Source of the DNA: Chloroflexota bacterium
GTDB lineage: Bacteria; Chloroflexota; Dehalococcoidia; Tepidiformales; Tepidiformaceae
Reading direction: 5' to 3'
Length of the DNA stretch: 9,354 nucleotides
Assembly (NCBI GenBank): GCA_963169135.1
Contig: CAUJEQ010000118.1
Span: forward strand, 1 to 9,354
Position 1 is the first letter of the stretch, and each line of letters starts with the position of its first letter. The notes beneath the pieces are model-generated. The model was not told the DNA's origin, did no database searches, and saw nothing but the letters and a program-made list of their open reading frames with translations. Below, one piece after another: positions 1 through 5,289 of this stretch. The position numbers and the translations under genes were made by a program.

Positions 1-39
1 TCTCATGCTGCGCACTCTTCTCAAGACGCGGGATCAGCC

Positions 40-96
40 TCAGAGGTTCCGGCGGAGGTAGTCGAGGACGCGGCGCTCCTGGTATTCCATGCCCTA
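40..96 (-). pseudogene. Detached C-terminal codons of the S9 peptidase beyond an in-frame TAG
   Basis: Reading the complement in the S9 frame, the TAG at 94-96 is followed by 17 sense codons, GMEYQERRVLDYLRRNL, and a TGA at 40-42. S9 peptidases normally continue about 20 residues after the catalytic His with a charged helix of this type, so these codons are best read as the lost end of the same protein. One substitution (for example GAG to TAG) explains it. The remaining bases 1-39 hold no supportable gene. An ATG on the complement at 4-6 could begin the next minus-strand gene, but only two codons are visible. Confidence 0.7.
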
Positions 97-2175
97 CAGG
101 TCGCGGGGCATGTGGCGCTCTTCCGGGAAGACGAGCAGGTCGTAGTCCTTGTCGGCGGCGGTGAGGGCGACGATGAGCCGGGCGGTGTGCCGGAAGTGGA
201 CGTTCTCGTCGACCATGCCGTGGACGAGGAGGAGCTTGCCCTGGAGCTTCGCAGCGTGGGTGAGGACGGAGCTGTCGTGGTAGCCCTCGGGGTTGGATTG
301 GGGCGTGCCCATGTAGCGCTCGGTGTAGCCCGTGTCGTAGCCGTCCCAGTCGGTCACCGGGGCACCCGAGACACCGACCTTGAAGACCTCCGGGGCGCGC
401 ATCATGGCCATGCAGGTCATGTAGCCGCCGTAGCTCCAGCCGTAGATGCCGACGCGCGAGCCATCGACGTAGGGCAGGGCGGCCATGTGGCGCACGCCGG
501 CCACCTGGTCGTCGACCTCGACCGTGCCCATGCGGTCGGCGATGGCGGCTTCGAAGGCGAGCCCACGGTTCAGGCTGCCTCGGTTATCGAGCTTGAGCAC
601 GACGTAGCCCTGCTGGGCGAGGTATTGGGCGCGCAGGTCGACCGTGAGCATCCAGTCGTCGGCGACGCGCTGGACGTGGGGGCCGCCGTAGACGGAGACG
701 ACGAGGGGACAGCGCCGTCCGGGCTCCAGGAGCGGTGGGCGGTAGATAGCGCCGTGGAGGAGCGTGCCATCGGCGGCGGAGACGGTCGTGAACTCAGGGG
801 GCTGCAGACCGAGGGTCGAGGCTTCGGCGCCCTCGTTCGCAAAAGCGTCTGCGATGAGGGCGCCGGTCATATCGCGGACGGCCACGCGGGGCCCGTGTTC
901 GAGGCTGCTCCACGAGTCGATGAAGCGGTCGTTTTTCGGCGAGAGGACGGCGCCGTGCCAGCCTCGCTCGCCGGTGAGGCGCACGATTTCGTCGCCGTCG
1001 AGCGGCACGCTGTAGAGGTGGCGTTCGAGGACGGAGGCTTTCGTGGCCACGACGAAAGCCAGGCGCTGGTCCTCGTCGACGCCGACCAGGCTGGTGACCA
1101 CCCAGTCGCCGCTGGTGAGCTGGCGGATGCGGCGGCCATCGGGGGCGTGGAGGTAGAGGTGGCAGAAGCCGGACTCCTCGCTCAGCCAGGCGATGCTGCC
1201 GTCGGCAAGGAAGCCGGTATCGCCGTAGAGGTTGATCCACGGCTCGCGGTGCTCCTCGATGAGCGTCGTGGGTACGCCGGCAGCATCGAACACGTCGAGG
1301 CGGAGGGTCCGCTGGTCGCGCGAGAGGACCTGCGCGGTGAGTGCCCCGTCGGGGCGCCAGCCGACGCGGGCGACATAGATGTCGCGGTCCGGACCGAGGT
1401 CCATCCAGGTCGTGGCGCCCGATGCCAGGTCCACCACGCCGAGGTCGAGGTAGGCGTTGGGCTGGCCGGCAAACGGGTAACGGTGGGGCTCGGTGTCGAC
1501 CTCGTCCTTGCCCTGGTGGACGATGGCGTAGTCGGGGATGTGGCGCGAATCGGCGCGGATGAACGCGATCTTCGTGCCGTCGGGGCTCCACCAGAAGCCG
1601 CGGTCGCGGTCGAGTTCCTCCTGGGCGATGAACTCGGCGAGGCCGTTCGTCAGGGCCGGCTCGGCGCCAGCGGTGAGCTTGCGCGGCTCGCCGCCGGACA
1701 CCGGCAGCACCCAGAGTTCGTTGTCGCGGACGAATGCGATCTGCCTGCCGTCGGGGCTGAGGTGGGGGTCGACGGCGCCGGCCGAGCTATCGATTTCGCG
1801 CATCTCGCTGCCATCGATGCTGACCCAGAGGCGGCCACCGCCGGGCACGAGGAGCACCTGGTGGTCCGATTTCGAGGCGAACTGGTAATCGGTCACGCCG
1901 AGTTCGCGCAGGCGTGCGCGTTCGCGGCGGAGTTCCTCCTCGCGTGAGAGCTCGCCTTCGCTGGTCGAGGCCGGAGGGGGCCCGGCGAGGACGGTGCGCT
2001 CGCCGGTGCCAAGGTCGAAGCGCCAGAGGCTACGGACGAGGCTGCCTTCGGCGCTGAACAGGTAGGTCACGGCATCTCCATCGGGCGTGAAACCGAGGTG
2101 CCCGGGGACGACGGTGCCGGGGCGGGGGAAGGTGGCGACCTGGGTTATGGTGAGCGATTCGTAGGGCCGGGTCAT
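94..2175 (-). CDS. S9 family prolyl oligopeptidase, dipeptidyl peptidase IV-like; C-terminus cut short by an in-frame TAG
   Basis: A serine peptidase predicted to remove Xaa-Pro (or Xaa-Ala) dipeptides from peptide N-termini. The 693 residues show an N-terminal beta-propeller (about 20-460) with repeated SPDG/RPDG-type blade motifs, then an alpha/beta-hydrolase domain (about 480-693). The catalytic Ser581 lies in GWSYGGY, Asp656 in HGMVDENVHF and His688 in EERH. The pair Glu186-Glu187 in FIAQEELDR matches the double-Glu motif that binds the substrate N-terminus in DPP-IV enzymes. There is no signal peptide, so it is probably cytoplasmic. The ATG overlaps the stop of the upstream M24B peptidase (ATGA), and a GGAGG lies 10 bases upstream (complement of 2186-2190). 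Oddity: the reading frame continues past the TAG (94-96) for 17 codons (GMEYQERRVLDYLRRNL) to a TGA at 40-42. That is the expected C-terminal helix of the family, so the stop looks like a recent nonsense change or a sequence error. Family assignment is firm; exact substrate is inferred. Confidence 0.93.
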   Translation of the reverse strand: MTRPYESLTITQVATFPRPGTVVPGHLGFTPDGDAVTYLFSAEGSLVRSLWRFDLGTGERTVLAGPPPASTSEGELSREEELRRERARLRELGVTDYQFASKSDHQVLLVPGGGRLWVSIDGSEMREIDSSAGAVDPHLSPDGRQIAFVRDNELWVLPVSGGEPRKLTAGAEPALTNGLAEFIAQEELDRDRGFWWSPDGTKIAFIRADSRHIPDYAIVHQGKDEVDTEPHRYPFAGQPNAYLDLGVVDLASGATTWMDLGPDRDIYVARVGWRPDGALTAQVLSRDQRTLRLDVFDAAGVPTTLIEEHREPWINLYGDTGFLADGSIAWLSEESGFCHLYLHAPDGRRIRQLTSGDWVVTSLVGVDEDQRLAFVVATKASVLERHLYSVPLDGDEIVRLTGERGWHGAVLSPKNDRFIDSWSSLEHGPRVAVRDMTGALIADAFANEGAEASTLGLQPPEFTTVSAADGTLLHGAIYRPPLLEPGRRCPLVVSVYGGPHVQRVADDWMLTVDLRAQYLAQQGYVVLKLDNRGSLNRGLAFEAAIADRMGTVEVDDQVAGVRHMAALPYVDGSRVGIYGWSYGGYMTCMAMMRAPEVFKVGVSGAPVTDWDGYDTGYTERYMGTPQSNPEGYHDSSVLTHAAKLQGKLLLVHGMVDENVHFRHTARLIVALTAADKDYDLLVFPEERHMPRDL

Positions 2176-3557
2176 CGGCTGTTGGCCTCCGCGCGGAGCG
2201 CTTCAATGTCGGAAATGGACTTCGGGATGGCGCCGCTGAGCACGTCGGCGCCAGTCGCGGTCACCAGCACGTCGTCCTCGATGCGGATGCCGCCGAAATC
2301 GAGGAGGCGGTCCACGCGCTCCCAATCGACCGCGTCGCGGTACTGCTCGCGGCGGCCGGAGTCGGTCAGCAAGGCGCGGATGAAGTAGATGCCGGGCTCG
2401 ATGGTGACGACGTAGCCGGGCTGGAGCGGCAGGTCGGCGCGGAGCCACTTCAGGCCGAAGCGGTCGCTGGGGGTCCGGCCCTTCAGACAGCCGCCCGCAT
2501 CGTGGGTGGCGAGCCCGAGCATGTGCCCGAGGCCGTGGGGGAAGAACAAGGCGTGGACGTCGCGCTCGACGAGGTCTGCCGGGTTACCGCGAAGGATGCC
2601 GAGGTCGGCCAGCCCGCTGGCGATGCGTTCAGCCGCGCCGAGGTGGAGGTCCTTGTACTCGACTCCCGGGCGGATCTCGCCGATGGCGGCCTGCTGGACA
2701 TCGAGCACGAGCTGGTAGAGGTCGCGCTGGATGCCCTCGAACCGGGGACCGACCGGAAACGTGCGGGTTACGTCGCTGGCGTAGCCCCCAACCTCTGCGC
2801 CGGCATCGATGAGCACGACTTCGCCATCCCGGAGGGCGCGCGATGTCGGCGAGAAGTGCAGGACGGCGCCGTTCGAGCCGGTGCCGACGATCGAGCCGTA
2901 GGCCGTGCGCTCGGCGCCGTTGCGGAAGAACTCAGCCTCGAGCTCGATTTGCAGCTGGCGTTCGCTCATGCCGGTGCGGGCGAGTCGCAGGGCGGCCAGG
3001 TGACCGGCGCGGGACGCGCCGGCCGCGGAGCGCATGAGCGCGATCTCGGAAGAATCCTTGGTCCGGCGGGATTCAGAGACCTGCTCGCTGAGGCGGGCGG
3101 ACAGCTCTGCATCCACATCCGGTTCGAGGGCGGTCCAGCCTTCGACTCCGTAAGCGGCCGGGTGGTGCGTGATGTCGTCGTTCCCCAGGAGGGCGACCGT
3201 TTCGCCGCGGCGACGCTCGAGCCAGCTCTGCAGCTCGGCCAGAGGCCGGACGCGGAGCCCGGTCGAGGCAGCGAGGGCTTCCAGGTCCTCGCCGTCGCCC
3301 ACCCAGACGCGCTCCTCGATGCCGGCGACGGGCGCGAACAGGACCCAGCCATCGCCCGGATCGAAGGCCAGCGCGGAACCGGCAAGGCGGGCGCCGGAGA
3401 GGTAGGTGAACTCCGGGTGGGCGTGGAAGTCGTGGTACTGGTCGGTGCCCGCCACGGGCACGGGCAGGCCGCCCGGTATGAGGGCAGCCCCACGGGACAT
3501 GTCCCAGAGGCGCGCAACCGCTTCCCTGCGGTTGCGGAGGTCATCGGGTGATTGCAT
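2172..3557 (-). CDS. M24B metallopeptidase, Xaa-Pro dipeptidase/aminopeptidase (prolidase-like)
   Basis: A dinuclear-metal 'pita-bread' peptidase that should cleave Xaa-Pro bonds: dipeptides if a prolidase, N-terminal residues if an aminopeptidase P. An AMP_N-type domain (about 5-155) precedes the catalytic domain (about 170-435). All five metal ligands of the family are visible: Asp251 in VLIDAGAE, Asp262 in ASDVTR, His345 in HGLGHMLG, Glu387 in IEPGIYF and Glu427 in RIEDD. The long insert between EPGIYF and RIEDD resembles the prolidase (PEPD) branch more than short aminopeptidase P proteins, but I cannot settle the specificity by eye. The length of 461 residues is normal. There is no signal peptide. 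It sits 27 bases after the WYL regulator gene and overlaps the S9 peptidase gene by ATGA. The chosen ATG has no Shine-Dalgarno. Instead TACACT lies exactly 6 bases upstream, which would suit an additional leaderless transcript. Confidence 0.93.
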   Translation of the reverse strand: MQSPDDLRNRREAVARLWDMSRGAALIPGGLPVPVAGTDQYHDFHAHPEFTYLSGARLAGSALAFDPGDGWVLFAPVAGIEERVWVGDGEDLEALAASTGLRVRPLAELQSWLERRRGETVALLGNDDITHHPAAYGVEGWTALEPDVDAELSARLSEQVSESRRTKDSSEIALMRSAAGASRAGHLAALRLARTGMSERQLQIELEAEFFRNGAERTAYGSIVGTGSNGAVLHFSPTSRALRDGEVVLIDAGAEVGGYASDVTRTFPVGPRFEGIQRDLYQLVLDVQQAAIGEIRPGVEYKDLHLGAAERIASGLADLGILRGNPADLVERDVHALFFPHGLGHMLGLATHDAGGCLKGRTPSDRFGLKWLRADLPLQPGYVVTIEPGIYFIRALLTDSGRREQYRDAVDWERVDRLLDFGGIRIEDDVLVTATGADVLSGAIPKSISDIEALRAEANSR

Positions 3558-3563
3558 CCGGAG

Positions 3564-3569
3564 AGTGTA
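3564..3569 (-). promoter_or_regulatory. Candidate -10 box for a leaderless internal promoter of the M24B peptidase
   Basis: On the minus strand TACACT (a TAnnnT-type -10) is followed by six bases and the ATG of the M24B peptidase, with no Shine-Dalgarno sequence between. Transcription would begin at or next to the start codon. I see no good -35 match at 16-18 bases, since that region is inside the end of the WYL gene. The call rests on spacing and on the similar arrangement upstream of the DUF3048 gene. Confidence 0.3.
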
Positions 3570-3584
3570 TGCGGCGCGGCGGGG

Positions 3585-4547
3585 TCAGTTGTAGTTCGCG
3601 GCGGCCTCGCGGAGCGCCGTGGCGACAGCATCGCGAAGCTCCGGCGGTTCAATGACGGTGGCGGCGGCTCCCCAGCTGAGGACCCACGGGGTGATCTCCA
3701 GCAAGCTGGGCAGCGAAACGCACAGGCGGATACCTCCGCCTGGCATGTCCTCGAGTGTCTGGGACGGGTGCCAGTAGCTCTCACGGATCCGGTTCGAAAC
3801 GCCGGGTGCGAACTCGACGGTCACGTCGTAGTGGGATTCGCCGAATACCACCCCGCCCCAGCTGTTGCGCAGACGGTCGGCGATCTCCTGGACATCCCCC
3901 GGTTCGAATTCGCGCGCCGTGACGTCGACATCGCTGATGCGATCCACCTTAAAGATGCGCACTTCGCGGTGCTCCGAGCTGTAACCGGCAACGTACGTAC
4001 CGCTCTGGGTGTGGTCGAGAAGGTAGGGGTCGAGGTCGGTTGTCCGGGGCCCGGCGGCAGAAGCTGAACGGTAGGTGATGGTGGCCGTGTGGTTGGATGC
4101 CCAGGCCTCGGTGAGGCGACGCACGACCTCGATGTACTGCATGTCGGCGGGGAGGGCCGAGTACTCCGCCACGGTGCGGCGCATGTGGCTGGCCACACCG
4201 GCAGGCAGCGCGTCCGCGATCTTCTCGAGGGCAGCGATCCCGTCAGGGTCGCGTTCGTCGGCCGATCGGAGCATGAGGCGGGTGGCAAAATACACGGCCC
4301 GGGACTCGTGCAGCGTCAGGCGCACCGGACCGAAGACCACATTGGCGCCTTCCATGATCCGCCAGCGGCGGTTCTCATAGACGAGCGGCACATTCAGCTC
4401 GGAATCGAGCGCGAGCAGGTCGCGCTGGATGGTGCGCTGGCTGTAGCCGAGCTCTCGGGCGAGCTCGGAAGCGCTGAGGTTGCCGCGCTTCACGAAGAGA
4501 TCGCGTATGCGGACCAACCGAGTGGATCGTCTTGTTTGTTCAGTCAT
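3585..4547 (-). CDS. WYL-domain transcriptional regulator (DeoR/HTH_11 type)
   Basis: A DNA-binding regulator of 320 residues. An N-terminal winged helix-turn-helix (about 10-62, with SASELARELGYSQRTIQRDL as the recognition region) is followed by a WYL ligand-sensing domain (about 145-215) and a C-terminal WCX-type extension (about 236-314). The WYL signature reads TYVAGY (184-189) with the downstream REVRIFKVDRI (194-204), so the Trp and Leu of the name motif are replaced while Tyr and the basic/aromatic residues remain. The ATG at 4545-4547 is preferred over one 24 codons upstream (4619): it has a strong AGGTGA Shine-Dalgarno 5 bases away, whereas the longer start would put coding sequence through the operator-like palindrome at 4611-4631. 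It is the first gene of the minus-strand peptidase run and lies 27 bases from the M24B gene, so it probably regulates itself and the peptidases. The ligand is unknown; regulation of the operon is inferred from position. Confidence 0.9.
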   Translation of the reverse strand: MTEQTRRSTRLVRIRDLFVKRGNLSASELARELGYSQRTIQRDLLALDSELNVPLVYENRRWRIMEGANVVFGPVRLTLHESRAVYFATRLMLRSADERDPDGIAALEKIADALPAGVASHMRRTVAEYSALPADMQYIEVVRRLTEAWASNHTATITYRSASAAGPRTTDLDPYLLDHTQSGTYVAGYSSEHREVRIFKVDRISDVDVTAREFEPGDVQEIADRLRNSWGGVVFGESHYDVTVEFAPGVSNRIRESYWHPSQTLEDMPGGGIRLCVSLPSLLEITPWVLSWGAAATVIEPPELRDAVATALREAAANYN

Positions 4548-4552
4548 GCCGC

Positions 4553-4558
4553 TCACCT
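4553..4558 (-). promoter_or_regulatory. Shine-Dalgarno sequence that decides the WYL regulator start
   Basis: On the minus strand AGGTGA (within AGAGGTGAG, 4552-4560) lies 5 bases before the ATG at 4545-4547. It is the best ribosome-binding site among the minus-strand genes and supports the 320-residue form rather than the 344-residue form starting at 4619. Confidence 0.7.
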
Positions 4559-4610
4559 CTGGGCGAGTAACTTGGCCCCCGGCGGGAGTTGCCGGGAAAG
4601 TACCCTGCCT

Positions 4611-4631
4611 TCGCGACATATTCTGTCGCGA
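4611..4631. promoter_or_regulatory. Perfect inverted repeat, candidate operator of the WYL regulator
   Basis: TCGCGACA (4611-4618) and TGTCGCGA (4624-4631) are exact reverse complements separated by five bases, TATTC. The element lies 64-84 bases upstream of the WYL regulator start and 140 bases upstream of the DUF3090 start. It is in the only intergenic region next to a DNA-binding protein gene in this window. A dimeric winged-HTH protein would suit such a site. A weaker repeat, ACAC-N5-GTGT, sits at 4640-4652. The palindrome is directly seen; its role and its binding protein are inferred. Confidence 0.6.
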
Positions 4632-4684
4632 CTTGCCCTACACCGTATGTGTTTCGTGAATTTTCTGCCGCCGGGGCGGTAGCG

Positions 4685-4691
4685 TATAGAT
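4685..4691 (+). promoter_or_regulatory. Candidate -10 box of the DUF3090 gene
   Basis: TATAGAT is the best -10-like heptamer in the divergent region on the plus strand and would start a transcript near 4698, leaving a leader of about 73 bases before the ATG at 4771. The -35 position (around 4662-4667, TTTCTG) is poor. A second TAnnnT box, TACGAT (4762-4767), lies right before the start codon and is an alternative. Confidence 0.3.
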
Positions 4692-4770
4692 GTCACTTGC
4701 TTCGTGCTTCTTCCGAGGCGGGACGGCAGCACCGGCGAGCGACGAAAACGCGCTGGTCGCCTACGATCGG

Positions 4771-5289
4771 ATGCACATGCCAGGGACGCGCGATTTCGGA
4801 CCACTCATCCACATATCCGCAGAGGCGATCGGCCAGCCCGGTCAGCGGCGTTTCCGCCTCCGAGCGATGAACGACTCCGGCGAGACCGCCACGCTCTGGC
4901 TGGAGAAGGAGCAGCTGGCAGCCCTGGGCGAAGCCATCGACACCGTTTTGAAGGACGAGGGCTACGCCTACCAGCGGTTGCCTCTCGACGACGCTCAGCC
5001 CGAAGCCGTGCTTCCGCTGAACGCACTTGTGGAACTGCAACTCGCGCAGCTCTCGATGGGCGTGAACACCGAAGCCCAGCGCATCGTGCTCATCGCCGCG
5101 GACGGCCCGCCAGGCGCCGAGGAGACACACGGCGCGACCATGGAGTTCGACTACCGGCGGGGGTTCGAGCTCCGCCGGCAGATCAGAGAAGTCGTATCGG
5201 CCGGTCGGCCTGCCTGCCCCCTGTGCACAGCACCGATGGATCCCTCGGGGCACGTGTGCGTGAAGACCAACGGCCACCATCCCCACTAG
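4771..5289 (+). CDS. DUF3090 family protein with C-terminal Cys/His cluster
   Basis: A 172-residue protein of unknown function. It matches the DUF3090 pattern known from Actinobacteria and Chloroflexota: an N-terminal beta-rich part with GQPGQRRFRLRA (21-32) and LWLEKEQLAALGEAID (42-57), and a C-terminal CPLCTAPMDPSGHVC (149-163) followed by NGHHP. Cys149, Cys152 and Cys163 with nearby histidines could bind a metal such as zinc; that is inference from spacing. There is no signal peptide or membrane segment. The reading frame is open back to an ATG at 4690, but that ATG overlaps a -10-like box and the added residues do not resemble the family, so 4771 (or the ATG two codons on, 4777) is preferred; neither has a clear Shine-Dalgarno. 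It is divergent from the WYL regulator, and its TAG stop shares the tetramer CTAG with the stop of the convergent DUF3048 gene. Confidence 0.87.
   Translation: MHMPGTRDFGPLIHISAEAIGQPGQRRFRLRAMNDSGETATLWLEKEQLAALGEAIDTVLKDEGYAYQRLPLDDAQPEAVLPLNALVELQLAQLSMGVNTEAQRIVLIAADGPPGAEETHGATMEFDYRRGFELRRQIREVVSAGRPACPLCTAPMDPSGHVCVKTNGHHPH

Noticed and set aside
94..96. TAG in the S9 gene as pyrrolysine or another recoded amino acid
   Set aside because: Other genes in the window end at TAG, no recoding element is visible, and an S9 peptidase has no known need for pyrrolysine; a point mutation or sequence error is simpler.
112..1947. Long plus-strand open frame (611 codons) opposite the S9 peptidase
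   Set aside because: It is antisense to a gene with clear catalytic motifs. Its translation is rich in Val, Asp, Gly, Ala and Glu without any recognisable domain, which is typical of the complement of G+C-rich coding DNA.
2502..3551. Plus-strand open frame (349 codons) opposite the M24B peptidase
   Set aside because: No domain is recognisable, the composition is of the mirror type, and the opposite strand carries all five metal ligands of a known family.
4548..4619. 24-codon N-terminal extension of the WYL regulator from the ATG at 4619
   Set aside because: The ATG at 4545-4547 has a strong Shine-Dalgarno, and the longer start would place coding sequence in the palindrome and leader hairpin.
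4690..4770. 27-codon N-terminal extension of the DUF3090 protein from the ATG at 4690
   Set aside because: That ATG overlaps a -10-like TATAGAT box, and the added residues do not look like the family; the ATG at 4771 or 4777 fits better.
4693..5286. Minus-strand open frame (197 codons) opposite DUF3090
   Set aside because: It has no family resemblance and is fully explained as the complement of the DUF3090 coding sequence.
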